From Alphaproteobacteria bacterium (lineage in GTDB: Bacteria; Pseudomonadota; Alphaproteobacteria; Rhizobiales; Rhizobiaceae), in assembly GCA_016861165.1 (NCBI GenBank), contig BOKV01000020.1, positions 1 through 64,000 of the forward strand: a stretch of 64,000 bases of DNA, read 5' to 3'. Below are positions 7,948 through 16,352 of the stretch, piece by piece; positions within the stretch are counted from its first letter, which is position 1, and every line of letters starts with the position of its first letter. The position numbers and the translations under genes were made by a program. The notes below the pieces were generated by a model. It made no database searches. It was given only the letters and a program-made list of their open reading frames with translations, and was not told the origin of the DNA.

Positions 7948-8789
7948 AGGCCGTGGCCAGGACCCTCGGCGTGGCGCGTTCCAGCCTGGAACCGCAGCCT
8001 GCCGTGGTTCGCCGCCGGGGCAGACCACCGCTGCCGGAGAACGACCTGCTGGCGCAGATCAAGGCGATCATCGCCACGCAGCCGACCTACGGCTACCGGC
8101 GCGTCCACGCCCTGCTGCGCCGCCAGGCCGAGCAAGAGGGCAAGGCGCCACCCAACTACAAGCGCGTCTGGCGCGTCATGAAGGCCCATGGCCTGCTGCT
8201 GGCCCGCCACGCCGGCGGTGGCGAGCGGCGTCACGACGGCCGCGTCGCCGTGCCCGAGCGCAATACGCGCTGGTGCTCCGACGGATTCGGAGACGAAGTC
8301 GGCGCAGAGCGCCAGATCGGCTGTGACAATGGCGCGCGGGTCCGTGTCGGCTTCGCCCTCGACTGCTGCGATCGCGAAGCGATGAGCTTCGTCGGCACCA
8401 CCGCCGGCCTCTCCGGCGATGACGTGCGTGACCTCATGGTCGCCGCCCTCGAGCACAGGTTCGGCCGGGGCAACCGCCTGCCGCAGCCGATCGAGTGGCT
8501 GAGCGATAACAGCAGCCCCTACGTCGCGCGCGAGACCAGGAGCTTCGCCCGCGAGGTCGGTCTGGTGCCGAAGACCACGCCGATCGAAAGCCCGCAGAGC
8601 AACGGCATGGCCGAGGCGTTCGTCCGAACCTTCAAACGCGACTACGTCCACGTCAGCGAGTGCCCCGATGCCGAGACCGTGCTCCGTTCACTGCCCGCCT
8701 GGTTCACCCACTACAATGAAATCCATCCCCATCGCGCCCTGGGCTACAGGTCCCCCAGGCAGTTCATCCGTGCCACACTGACAACCTGA
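7944..8789 (+). CDS. IS3-family transposase OrfB (DDE integrase core)
   Basis: The OrfB frame is the -1 frame relative to OrfA and joins it around the A7 tract at 7894-7900. The recognisable product runs from FPVKAVARTLGVARSSL through the HTH_21 part (IATQPTYGYRRVHALL) to the rve catalytic core. The three acidic residues are visible: Asp in RWCSDGFG, Asp in WLSDNSSPY and Glu in SNGMAEAF. The second motif has Ser where SDNG is usual. The coordinate start given is approximate, because the protein is expected to be made as an OrfAB fusion. Its C-terminus GYRSPRQF is normal for the group. Confidence 0.8.
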   Translation: MKAVARTLGVARSSLEPQPAVVRRRGRPPLPENDLLAQIKAIIATQPTYGYRRVHALLRRQAEQEGKAPPNYKRVWRVMKAHGLLLARHAGGGERRHDGRVAVPERNTRWCSDGFGDEVGAERQIGCDNGARVRVGFALDCCDREAMSFVGTTAGLSGDDVRDLMVAALEHRFGRGNRLPQPIEWLSDNSSPYVARETRSFAREVGLVPKTTPIESPQSNGMAEAFVRTFKRDYVHVSECPDAETVLRSLPAWFTHYNEIHPHRALGYRSPRQFIRATLTT

Positions 8790-8852
8790 CCTGCCCGATC
8801 TTTCGGCGGCAACAACATGGGGTGGATGGAAAAGTGAAATCATGCAGACGCT

Positions 8853-10208
8853 TACCAGGCTGCGGAAAATCGGCTGTTCAGATCGGCTAGGAGCTGATTC
8901 GCTGGCGAAATTGGCAGCGGCGGCGGGTTGTGACGATGCGCGGATCGGATCGGCAGACGGGATCGATGTTCAGCTCTGTAAGCCCGGGGGCATTGGTGCC
9001 GGCGGATCACCCGCTGCGCCCGATCCGGGTTCCGGTGAACCGTGCGCCGGAGCGGCTGTCCGGCGATTTTGACGAGCTCCACGCGGTGCGCGGGCGGGAC
9101 TCTCTATTGCGCCGGAGAAGCTGCTGCGGGGCGCTGCTGCCGCAGGTGTTCTACTCGGTGCGCTCCGAGCGGCGGCTGACGGAGCAGGTGACCTACAACA
9201 TGCTGTTCCGCTGGTTCATCGGGCTGTGGCCTCTGGCCGACCTTCGGTCTCCGATGGACGCCCCGGTCTGGGACGTGACGGTATTCACGGAGAACCGGGA
9301 TCGGCTGCTGCGGGGCGAGGTGGCGGGGAAGTTCTTCGCCGCCGTACTGGCCGATCCGCAGGTGAAGCCGCTGCTGCCGGCGGAGCATTTCTCGGTGGAC
9401 GGCACGCCGATCGAGGCCTGGGCGTCGATGAAGAGCTTCCGACCGAAGGACGGCTCGGGTGCGCCGCCCGGACCGGGCCGCAACGGCGAGCGCGACTTCC
9501 ACGGCGAGAAGCGGAGCAACGAGACGCACACCTCGACTACCGACCCGGATGCGCGGCTGGCGCCCAAGTCGAACGGGCAGGTATCGAAGCTCTGCTACGC
9601 CGGGCATGTGGTGATGGAGAACCGGCACGGCCCGGCGGTCGCGACGACGCTGGCCACCGGCACCGCCGAGCGGGATGCGGGCGAGGCGATGATGGCGGGG
9701 CTGGATCGTGCGGCGCGGAGCATGCTCGGAGCGGAGCCGCAGGCAACGCCCGAAGGGCGGTACAAGAACTACGACACGCGGGATTTCGTGGCCGCGATGC
9801 GTCGGCTCGCCGTGACGCCGCACGTGGCGCAGCACACGAATGGCCGGCGCTCGGCCATCGACGGTCGGACCACCAGGCACCCCGGCTACGCGGTCAGCCA
9901 GCGCATCCGCAAGCGGATCGAGGAGGTGTTCGGCTGGGGCAAGGAGATCGGCGGCATGCGGCGCACCCTGCTACGCGGGCTGGAGCGGGTCGGATGGAGC
10001 TTCACGCTGCGCGTGGCGGCCTACAACCTCATCCGGTTGCCGAAGCTGCTGGCGGCGCCCGCCTGATCGGCGCCGGACGCCGCCCAGGTGCAGTAATCTC
10101 AGGCGGGCCGCTGCCGAAAACCGGGCGCATCGGCCCGCCAGACGCCACCCAACCGCCACCACAAACAGCCAAGACAAGCCCGCAGCCGCGAATCTCCGCA
10201 GCCTGGTA
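8853..10208 (+). mobile_element. IS5-family insertion sequence
   Basis: Bounded by matching inverted ends: TACCAGGCTGCGGA begins at 8853 and its complement ends at 10208, with partial matching for several more bases. One long transposase gene fills the element. The right end lies only 10 bases from the left attachment site of the tRNA-Glu element. No clear target duplication was identified; the flanks are CT on the left and GAG on the right. Confidence 0.8.
8936..10066 (+). CDS. IS5-family transposase, probably inactive
   Basis: A 376-residue IS5/ISL2-type transposase starting MRGSDRQTGSMF. The first catalytic Asp (HFSVDGTPIEAW) and the final Glu (RIEEVFGWGKE) are present. Two features argue against activity. 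Around 9096-9140, two small insertions (2 bases, then 1 base) shift the frame, so the expected SIAPEKLLR reads as LLRRRSCCG before the frame recovers. Near 9738-9768 an extra 27 bases appear to split the codon of the second catalytic Asp, so GADKxYD becomes GAEPQ...RYKNYD. These readings come from comparison with remembered family sequences. Confidence 0.8.
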   Translation: MRGSDRQTGSMFSSVSPGALVPADHPLRPIRVPVNRAPERLSGDFDELHAVRGRDSLLRRRSCCGALLPQVFYSVRSERRLTEQVTYNMLFRWFIGLWPLADLRSPMDAPVWDVTVFTENRDRLLRGEVAGKFFAAVLADPQVKPLLPAEHFSVDGTPIEAWASMKSFRPKDGSGAPPGPGRNGERDFHGEKRSNETHTSTTDPDARLAPKSNGQVSKLCYAGHVVMENRHGPAVATTLATGTAERDAGEAMMAGLDRAARSMLGAEPQATPEGRYKNYDTRDFVAAMRRLAVTPHVAQHTNGRRSAIDGRTTRHPGYAVSQRIRKRIEEVFGWGKEIGGMRRTLLRGLERVGWSFTLRVAAYNLIRLPKLLAAPA

Positions 10209-10218
10209 GAGCCATTTG

Positions 10219-10266
10219 TTGGCGTCCCGTACGGGATTCGAACCCGTGTTGCGGCCTTGAAAGGGC
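10219..10266 (-). repeat. attL: duplicated 3' end of tRNA-Glu
   Basis: These 48 bases are identical to 19821-19868, the 3' half of the intact tRNA-Glu gene (T-arm, acceptor stem and CCA). Identity stops abruptly on both sides. It is the core-site duplication left by a tyrosine integrase that inserts into the 3' end of the tRNA gene, and it marks the left edge of the element. Confidence 0.93.
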
Positions 10267-10366
10267 ATATCCTCTGCACATCGGCGGACATCTGCGGACG
10301 CCAAAAGCCTAGGTTTTCGGCGGCTTCTTGCGCTCGACGAACGTTAACAGACAGTGGTGGATTTGA

Positions 10367-10394
10367 GCGGATACTACCCATATACTACCCATGG
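10367..10394 (+). promoter_or_regulatory. Paired ATACTACCC motifs: likely integrase arm-type sites (left)
   Basis: GCGGATACTACCC is followed by a second ATACTACCC 4 bases later. The same paired motif occurs at 19750-19778 near the other end of the element. Short direct repeats near both att sites are typical arm-binding sites for a lambda-type integrase or its excisionase. The second left copy overlaps the first possible ATG of the integrase gene, so binding could also control integrase expression. Confidence 0.6.
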
Positions 10395-11773
10395 GAGCCG
10401 AGTTTGCAGGGCCGCAACCGATGGCGCGACGCACCGAAGATGCCCCGATCACGACGCCAGCCGCGCGCGCGCAGCTTGCTCCGCGTCCTGATCCGTATTG
10501 GCGGGAGATCGAACCGGGCCTGGCAGTCGGCTACCGACGCGCTGCTGGACTCGGCTCTTGGGTGGCACGCGTGCGGATCGAAAACCGCTACCGCGAGACG
10601 CGCCTAGGCGTCGCCGACGATCCGCCCAAGCCGGGACTCGCCAAGCGCGAGCCTGACGGCGCGACCGTGCTGGACTTCAGGCAGGCGCAGGCACGGGCGA
10701 TCACCTGGGCAGCACGCCAGCGGCGCATTGCGGCGGGGCTTGAGCCGGAACAGAAGGCGACCCGCCCTTATACCGTGGCGGAAGCCATCGATGCCCACCT
10801 TGCCGACATGCAGGCGCGGGGCGCCAAGAGCGTCAAAGAGACGCGGGAGAAGGCACGCGCGCACATCCTGCCAACGCTCGGGCCGATCACGCTCGGCCGG
10901 CTGACGCGGGAGAAGGTGCGCGACTGGCACCGCGCGCTTGCCGAGGCTGCCCCGCGCGTGCGCGGAGGCTTGCGCGAGATCAACAGGGATGATCCCGAGG
11001 CGCTGCGTCGCCGACGCGCGACCGCCAACCGCGTGCTGACCGTGTTGAAGGCCGCGCTGAACCACGCGCGTGCCGAAGGCCGCTACAGCGGTTCTCCTGA
11101 TGCCTGGGCAACGGTGAAGCCGTTCCGGGAAGCCGACGCGGCAACGGTGCGCTACCTGGCCGATGACGAGATCAAGCGCCTCGTCAACGCCTGCACGCCC
11201 GACTTCCGGATGCTCGTCACGGCCGCGCTGCTGACTGGCACGCGATATGGCGAGCTTGCCGCGATGCGCGCCGGCGCCTTCGATCCGCAGGCCGGCATCG
11301 TCACCGTGCCGCGGAGCAAAGGCGGCAAGCCTCGGCACATCGTCCTGACAGACGAGGGCCACGACTTCTTCACCCGCCAAGCCGCAGGGAAGCCCGCCGA
11401 CGCGCCGATGTTCACCCGGGCCATTCAAGTCGGGCAACCGACCAAGGCCGCGCCAGCGCGCACCGCAAGGGCGCCGTGGGGCCGATCGCATCAGATCCGC
11501 CTCATGCGCGAGGCGTGCGAGGCGGCGAAGATCACACCGGCAGTCGGGTTCCACGTGCTGCGGCACACCTACGCGTCGCGCCTCGCCATGCGGGGCGTGC
11601 CGATGGCCGTCATCGCCGAGCAGCTCGGGCACGCCGACACGCGCATGACCGAGCGGCACTATGCCCACCTGGGGCCGCGCTACGTCGCCGATGCCGTGCG
11701 CGCCGCGTTCGGCACGCTTGGCATCGTGCAGACCGACAACGTGGCGCCGTTCGGCAGAGGTCATGCGCCGTGA
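10391..11773 (+). CDS. int: Tyrosine integrase of the tRNA-Glu element
   Basis: A 460-residue tyrosine recombinase. It has an N-terminal arm-binding region, a SAM-like core-binding domain near 125-240 and a catalytic domain with Arg285 (TGTRYGE), His388/Arg391 (HVLRHTYAS), the QLGHAD box and Tyr424 (RHYAHL). It would insert and excise the element at the 3' end of tRNA-Glu. The first ATG (10391) lies in a putative arm site and has no clear ribosome site; an ATG at 10421 is an alternative. The next small gene begins with a GTG overlapping the stop by 4 bases. The integrase sits next to the duplicated att copy, not the intact tRNA. Confidence 0.93.
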   Translation: MGAEFAGPQPMARRTEDAPITTPAARAQLAPRPDPYWREIEPGLAVGYRRAAGLGSWVARVRIENRYRETRLGVADDPPKPGLAKREPDGATVLDFRQAQARAITWAARQRRIAAGLEPEQKATRPYTVAEAIDAHLADMQARGAKSVKETREKARAHILPTLGPITLGRLTREKVRDWHRALAEAAPRVRGGLREINRDDPEALRRRRATANRVLTVLKAALNHARAEGRYSGSPDAWATVKPFREADAATVRYLADDEIKRLVNACTPDFRMLVTAALLTGTRYGELAAMRAGAFDPQAGIVTVPRSKGGKPRHIVLTDEGHDFFTRQAAGKPADAPMFTRAIQVGQPTKAAPARTARAPWGRSHQIRLMREACEAAKITPAVGFHVLRHTYASRLAMRGVPMAVIAEQLGHADTRMTERHYAHLGPRYVADAVRAAFGTLGIVQTDNVAPFGRGHAP

Positions 11774-12324
11774 CGCGCTCGACAGAGGTAGTCACCAAGG
11801 CAGCGGCCAGCGCGCAGGCAAGCCGCGACAACCTCATGGTGTGGGTCAATCGCTTACCCCAATCTGACCCGGCCCGCCGACTGACTGACCGCCACTGGCG
11901 AGACCCTAGAGACTTTCTTTCAAAGAGTGCTGCCGCTCAGCTGGGGCGAGAGTTGACTGCACTTCTCGAAGCCGAAACCGCCGATGGGTGGAACTTGGCA
12001 CTATCGCTCGTTGTCTTCGAGTTGGGGCGTTGCCGACCCTTTGCAGACCCCCAGGAGTACGCAGAGTTTATGAGCGCACTTGCCGATTTCATCCGACATG
12101 GATGCCGCACCTCACGACACCGACCACGGGAAAATAGCCGTGCCCGCTCCGAAGCATTCGTCATCGCGGCACGCAGATGCACAACGCTCACTGAGGCAAC
12201 CGACGCGCTCGTTGCATATTGGAACGAACGCGGTTGGCAGATCGAGCGCCGGACTGCCCGTGCACGCGCTGAGCGTGCGGCGAAGATCAGCGGCTTGGCG
12301 CTACTCCGCCAGCCCCGAAAATAA
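11770..12324 (+). CDS. Hypothetical protein coupled to integrase
   Basis: A 184-residue soluble protein with no recognised domain. It starts at a GTG overlapping the integrase stop (GTGA), so the two should be co-translated. The sequence is rich in Ala, Arg, Glu and Trp (RHWRDPRDFL, ELGRCRPFADPQEYAEFM, VAYWNERGWQIERR) and looks helical. Base use is less GC-rich than in flanking genes. A role in excision or immunity is possible but unsupported. Confidence 0.6.
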   Translation: MTRSTEVVTKAAASAQASRDNLMVWVNRLPQSDPARRLTDRHWRDPRDFLSKSAAAQLGRELTALLEAETADGWNLALSLVVFELGRCRPFADPQEYAEFMSALADFIRHGCRTSRHRPRENSRARSEAFVIAARRCTTLTEATDALVAYWNERGWQIERRTARARAERAAKISGLALLRQPRK

Positions 12325-12367
12325 GTCCCCGACTTAATTGGTTCGCGCTGCACCGTGCGGTGTTGTT

Positions 12368-12404
12368 TATAGCGGTCCACCGCGTCAACCCGCACAGGTG
12401 GACC
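12368..12404 (+). promoter_or_regulatory. TATAGC promoter element and dyad before the AlpA-like gene
   Basis: TATAGC at 12368-12373 resembles a -10 box. Just downstream, a perfect 8-base inverted repeat GGTCCACC (12374-12381) and GGTGGACC (12397-12404) with a 15-base spacer ends exactly at the ATG of the AlpA-like gene. This is a good candidate operator for autoregulation. No -35 consensus is seen at proper spacing. Confidence 0.5.
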
Positions 12405-12614
12405 ATGCACACCGAGAACCCTGCGAAGGCCGAGGATCGCGCCGGCTGGCGCCCCAAGGAGTGGAGCCTCGCCGCCGGCGTGGGCCGCAGCATGACGTAC
12501 ATTTTGATGGCGCGTAACGAGATCGAGTCCGTCCGCGTCGGCCGGTGCCGGGTGATCATCACGGCGCCCCGCGAGTACCTCGATCGGCTCGCCGCCGACC
12601 AGCGCGACGCGTAG
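12405..12614 (+). CDS. AlpA/excisionase-like small DNA-binding protein
   Basis: A 69-residue protein whose middle part (WRPKEWSLAAGVGRSMTYIL, then NEIESVRVGRCRVI) matches the winged-helix MerR/AlpA/excisionase fold. There is a recognition helix, then a beta-hairpin giving an IESVRxG motif. Such proteins control integrase or replication genes of phage satellites and act in excision. It lies between the integrase pair and the replication gene, the common position in satellites, and has a dyad directly upstream. Confidence 0.7.
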   Translation: MHTENPAKAEDRAGWRPKEWSLAAGVGRSMTYILMARNEIESVRVGRCRVIITAPREYLDRLAADQRDA

Positions 12615-12675
12615 GGAACCGCCCGGCGCTGGCAGCGACCGGGCGGCGGCATTTCTGGCGTGCTGGAACACGCCT

Positions 12676-12697
12676 GATATAGCCGATCGGCCATATC
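12676..12697. promoter_or_regulatory. 22-bp near-perfect palindrome upstream of the replication operon
   Basis: GATATAGCCGA followed by TCGGCCATATC forms a palindrome with one mismatched pair. It contains TATAGC at 12678-12683, a -10-like box shared with three other intergenic sites in the element. It lies 35 bases before the ATG of the next gene, so it is a likely operator/promoter for the replication genes. Confidence 0.5.
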
Positions 12698-12731
12698 GCT
12701 GCAAGCCCGGGCCTCGATCGTGAGGCCCTAC

Positions 12732-13331
12732 ATGAACCCCCAACATCCCGGCGCCCGCGACGACGCTGATCGTGGCGCCCGCGATGGCCTGCCAGCGCCG
12801 GCCGGCTGCCCGGAGGGCGGCGTGATGGATGCCGCCGACTTCCTGCGCATCTCCGACCGCGCCACCGTGGCGCGCATCATCGCGGTCTTGGCCACGGCAG
12901 GGTTCGCGTATCGCGTGCCGCTGCTGCAAGCGGCCCATGCCGGCCGGCTCGCCCTCGCCGAGGCGACGCGGGCGTGGCGGCCGGTGGCGGCGCTGCGCGC
13001 GCTCGACCGCGCCCGCAAGCCGGCGCTGCTGCTGCTCGGCGATGATGACGAGAGCCCGACCGGGCCGGCGGGGTGGCCTGGCGCCGCGACCGCGCTGCGC
13101 TGGGCGCGCGCCGTGGTGCTGCACGCGACCGGTGGACTGCCCGAGCACTACCGCCTCGCGGTCGAGATGGCCGCGCACCACCAGCGCGTGGTGATGGTCG
13201 AGACGACGCCCGAGCACGGCCCCGCGTGGCTCGCGCTTGCGCGCCCATCGCCGGCTCGCCCGGCGCTGCTGATCGTGCCGCCGCCGGGCGACGTGCATCC
13301 GCGCCCGGCAGCGCGGGGGACGGTGCAGTGA
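12732..13331 (+). CDS. Hypothetical protein upstream of the prim-pol
   Basis: About 199 residues (ATG 12732; a GTG at 12720 is also possible). The first 35 residues are polar and low-complexity. Then comes DAADFLRISDRATVARIIAV, which could be a short helical DNA-binding segment, and an Ala/Arg-rich C-terminal half (RKPALLLLGDDDE, VLHATGGLPEHYRLA, RVVMVET). No family is recognised. The next gene starts with GTG overlapping this stop by 4 bases, so it likely assists the replication protein. Confidence 0.6.
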   Translation: MNPQHPGARDDADRGARDGLPAPAGCPEGGVMDAADFLRISDRATVARIIAVLATAGFAYRVPLLQAAHAGRLALAEATRAWRPVAALRALDRARKPALLLLGDDDESPTGPAGWPGAATALRWARAVVLHATGGLPEHYRLAVEMAAHHQRVVMVETTPEHGPAWLALARPSPARPALLIVPPPGDVHPRPAARGTVQ

Positions 13332-15778
13332 CGCGCGCACCCGACCAGCGCCTCGCCGACGCGCTCGCGCTCGCGGCGGCGGGCGTGCCGGTGTTCCCCA
13401 CCGCGCCGGACAAGCGCCCGCGCGTGCGCTGGCGCGACGCCGCGACCCGCGACCCCGACGTGCTGCGTCAGTGGTGGCGCGACTGGCCGGACAGCCTGCC
13501 CGCGGTGCCGACCGGCGCGCCGTCGGGGATCTGGGTTGCCGATCTCGACGTGTCCGGCGACGGCGAGCCGGTCGGCGAACGATCCGCCGCCACGCTGGGC
13601 ATCGTGCCGCAGGCGCACCCGTGCGCGATCCGCACGCGGCGCGGCGGCTGGCACCTGCCGTACCGGTGGCGCCCCGACCTGCCGCGCAACACGGCCCGAC
13701 GTCTGCCGGGGATCGACACCCGCGGCGACGGCGGTTTCGTGGTCGCCTGGGACCCGGCCGCGCTCGCCGCGGCGGCGGCCGACCAGAATCTGCCCGAGCC
13801 GCCGGCCGCGCTGGTCGCGGCGCTGGCGCCGGAGCCGCCGCCGAAGGTGAACGGCCACGATGCCGTGACCATCTCCGATCGCTACGTTGCGGCGGCGCTC
13901 GACGCCGAGTGCCGGGCCGTCGGCGCCACGCCCGAGGGCATGCGCAACATTACCCTGAACCGCGCCGCGTTCAACCTCGGCCAGTTGGTCGGCGCACACG
14001 CGCTCGGTCGCGCCGATGCCGAGCGCAGCCTGCTCGCCGCTGCGCTCGCCTGCGGCCTCCCCCACCCCGAGGCGCAGGCCACCATCCGCAGCGGCCTGGA
14101 CGCGGGCGCGCAGCACCCCCGCCGCATTGACTCTCAGAAGCCCGTGGAGCGCGATCGGCCCGCCGCCCCTACCCACCCTGCCGCCGACACGGAAGACTCG
14201 TCAGGCGAGTTCCCAGAGCCCGCCAGCGCGGTCGTTCCCGAGGCAGGGAGCGACACGGACGCGCTGCCCGACCTGATCGTCAACTACGCGGACCTGACGG
14301 CGACAGCGCGAGCCCTCCGCGACATCCTCGCGGCTCGGCCGATGCTGTTCGATCGCGGCGGGCCGGTGCGGCTGCATCACAACCACACGCGCAGCGGCCT
14401 GGTCGCCACGCCGCTGACGGTCGAGGGCGTGTGCATCGAAGCGCACGCGTGCTGTCAGCCCGTGGTGTTCGTGCAGCAGAAGGGAACCGAGGAATGGACC
14501 CGCAAGCGCACGACGCTGCCCGACCGCGTGGCGCGCCTCTATCTCGCGATGAACGGTGACCATGCGCTGCGTCCCCTCTCCGCGATCGCGAGCACACCCG
14601 TCCTCGCCGACGATGGCAGCATTAGCGCCGGCGAAGGCTACGACCAGCGCACGGGGATGTTCCGCGAGCGGTGTCCCGACCTTGCGGTGCCGGCGCGGCC
14701 GAGCCGCGCCGATGCCGAAGCTGCCCTCCTTCACCTGCGCGGCTTCCTCAGGACATTCTGCTTCGCCGACGCGCACCGCGACGGCGACGGCTTCACGGCG
14801 CTGGCCATGCCGCCCGGCCAGGACGAGAGCGCGGCGCTGGTCGCGCTGCTGACGGCGATCTGCCGGCCGTCCCTGCATCTCGTGCCGGCGCTGCTGATCC
14901 GCGCGCCGGCCATCAGCGGCGCGGGCACCGGCAAGGGCCTGCTCGCGCGCACGATCACGGCAATCGCGTTCGGGCGCGCGCCGCTCGCCATGCCGCCCGG
15001 CCACGACGCCGACGAGCTCGACAAGCGCATCTGCGGCGCCGCCATCACGGCCGAGCCCGTGATCCTGATCGACAACGCCAACGCCCGCACGCTGCGCAGC
15101 GACACCCTGGCCGCGCTGATCACCGAACGGCCGGCGCGCATCCGCCCGCTCGGCAAGTCCACGCTGACGCCGATCACCACGGCCATCCTGCCCATCGTCA
15201 CCGGCAACGGCGTGCAGCTCAGCGAAGACCTGGCGCGCCGGTTCCTCGTGGTCGAGCTCGACGCGCTGACCGAAGACCCCGAGGCGCGCGCGTTCGCCGG
15301 CAACCCGGCCGCCGAGGCCGAGACGCACCGCGCCGCGCTGCTCGCCGCCGCGCTGACCGTCTGGCGCTGGGGGCGTCAGAACGCCGCCGCGCGGCGGCGC
15401 GGACGTCCGCTCGGCTCGTTCGAGACATGGGCCGCCTGGTGCCGCGACCCGCTGCTCACCCTCGGCTGCGCCGATCCGGTCGAGCGCGTCGCCGACGTGA
15501 AGGCGGAAGACCCCCAGCGCAAGCTGGTCGCCGAGGTGTTCGCGGCCTGGTGGGACGCGCACGCCGACACGCCCATGAAGGCCGCGGACCTCGCCGACCC
15601 GGTCAAGGCGGCGCTCGATCCGCAGGGGCGCGGGCGCCAGTACCTCGCCAGCCGGGTGCAGAAGCTCGCCGGCACCCGCTGCGGCGGCTTCGCCATGACC
15701 GCGCAACGGGGCGGGGGGCAGTGGTCGGTCACGACCTACCAGCTCCGGCGCGGAGGCGACCCCCTATGCACCCCATGA
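13328..15778 (+). CDS. Bifunctional primase-polymerase / ATPase replication protein
   Basis: An 816-residue protein. Residues about 10-190 form a prim-pol domain: FPTAPDKRPRV, the metal-binding pair Asp72/Asp74 in WVADLDVSG, the GGWH motif with His109 and GIDTRGDGGFVVA. After a Pro/Glu-rich linker (about 255-310) comes a C-terminal P-loop ATPase/helicase-like part with Walker A GAGTGKG (531-537) and a Walker B-like VILIDNAN. It probably primes and unwinds the excised element for replication. The GTG start overlaps the previous stop. The frame is open further upstream, but no homology lies there. Confidence 0.88.
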   Translation: MTRAPDQRLADALALAAAGVPVFPTAPDKRPRVRWRDAATRDPDVLRQWWRDWPDSLPAVPTGAPSGIWVADLDVSGDGEPVGERSAATLGIVPQAHPCAIRTRRGGWHLPYRWRPDLPRNTARRLPGIDTRGDGGFVVAWDPAALAAAAADQNLPEPPAALVAALAPEPPPKVNGHDAVTISDRYVAAALDAECRAVGATPEGMRNITLNRAAFNLGQLVGAHALGRADAERSLLAAALACGLPHPEAQATIRSGLDAGAQHPRRIDSQKPVERDRPAAPTHPAADTEDSSGEFPEPASAVVPEAGSDTDALPDLIVNYADLTATARALRDILAARPMLFDRGGPVRLHHNHTRSGLVATPLTVEGVCIEAHACCQPVVFVQQKGTEEWTRKRTTLPDRVARLYLAMNGDHALRPLSAIASTPVLADDGSISAGEGYDQRTGMFRERCPDLAVPARPSRADAEAALLHLRGFLRTFCFADAHRDGDGFTALAMPPGQDESAALVALLTAICRPSLHLVPALLIRAPAISGAGTGKGLLARTITAIAFGRAPLAMPPGHDADELDKRICGAAITAEPVILIDNANARTLRSDTLAALITERPARIRPLGKSTLTPITTAILPIVTGNGVQLSEDLARRFLVVELDALTEDPEARAFAGNPAAEAETHRAALLAAALTVWRWGRQNAAARRRGRPLGSFETWAAWCRDPLLTLGCADPVERVADVKAEDPQRKLVAEVFAAWWDAHADTPMKAADLADPVKAALDPQGRGRQYLASRVQKLAGTRCGGFAMTAQRGGGQWSVTTYQLRRGGDPLCTP

Positions 15779-16055
15779 ACCCTATGCCTCACCCTCCCCC
15801 TTACGCGTGTGAGATTTCTTCCCATAACGTAATGTATAGCGTTGTGGCGCGGAGGGAACGGCATAGGCCCCACGGGGGGCATAGGGGGGCCTCTCCGCTC
15901 GGCGGCGAGCGGCCGGGTGCGTCCGCCCCCGTCCGCCCCCCGTCGCGCCGGGCCGGAGGGGGGCCTCGATCTTCCCGCCCCGCGGGGGGCCTAACGGAAT
16001 GGGCCGCATGCAGGGATTTTTCCCCGCGTTTGATTTTCTTCGAAGGAGCGAAGCA
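15779..16055 (+). promoter_or_regulatory. G-rich non-coding region with iterated GGGGGGC(C/A)T
   Basis: 277 bases without a convincing gene. G6 runs followed by CCT or CAT occur at 15874, 15884, 15958 and 15984. CCCCC runs between them could pair with these or form quadruplexes. Near the left end, CATAACG and CGTTGTG make an inverted repeat around TATAGC (15835-15840). Its position between the replication gene and the TerS-like gene suggests an origin, a packaging site, or both. It also contains the promoter for the packaging/capsid genes, which start after AAGGAG at 16043. Confidence 0.5.
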
Positions 16056-16352
16056 ATGGCACGTGGTGGGTATCGACCGAACGCGGGGCGGCCGAAGGGC
16101 GCGAAGAGCCTGCCACCCCTGCGACCCGAGGAGGTGCGCATGGCGGCGGCGGAGCGTGGCGTCACGCCGCTGGAGTTCATGCTCGCCCTGGTCGCTGACC
16201 CGACGGCGCCGGCGGAACTGCGGCTGCGCGCGGCGATGGCCGCCGCGCCTTACGTCCATGATCGGGCCGGTGCGCGGGGTAGGAAGCACGCGGCCGAAGA
16301 GGTGGCCCGCGAGGCCGAGCGCGGCACCGATTGGGAAAGGTTGCTCTCATGA
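16056..16352 (+). CDS. Terminase small subunit-like protein
   Basis: A 98-residue basic protein starting MARGGYRPNAGRPKGAKSLP, the hallmark N-terminus of many phage terminase small subunits. PEEVRMAAAERGVTPLEFM and ELRLRAAMAAAPYVHDR follow. TerS binds the packaging site and recruits the large terminase. A clear ribosome site (AAGGAG) precedes the ATG, and the stop overlaps the next gene (ATGA). No large terminase gene is present in the element, so it would need one from a helper phage. Confidence 0.65.
   Translation: MARGGYRPNAGRPKGAKSLPPLRPEEVRMAAAERGVTPLEFMLALVADPTAPAELRLRAAMAAAPYVHDRAGARGRKHAAEEVAREAERGTDWERLLS

Larger units (their letters stand above)
7575..8818 (+). mobile_element. IS3-family (IS2-like) insertion sequence, left end missing
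   Basis: Contains IS2-type OrfA and OrfB frames in the usual order and a -1 frame relation. The right end finishes near the ACAACATGG sequence about 30 bases after the OrfB stop. No matching inverted terminal repeat and no OrfA start codon with a ribosome site were found on the left, where the sequence changes abruptly into a recombinase remnant. The element looks truncated and immobile unless helped. Confidence 0.75.

Noticed and set aside
10067..10390. Possible small genes on the minus strand around attL
   Set aside because: They are made of the IS5 end, the tRNA fragment and arm sites; no conserved protein sequence is seen.
13073..13327. N-terminal extension of the prim-pol frame
   Set aside because: It overlaps the preceding gene in a different frame and looks like shadow sequence; the GTG at 13328 with overlap explains the start.
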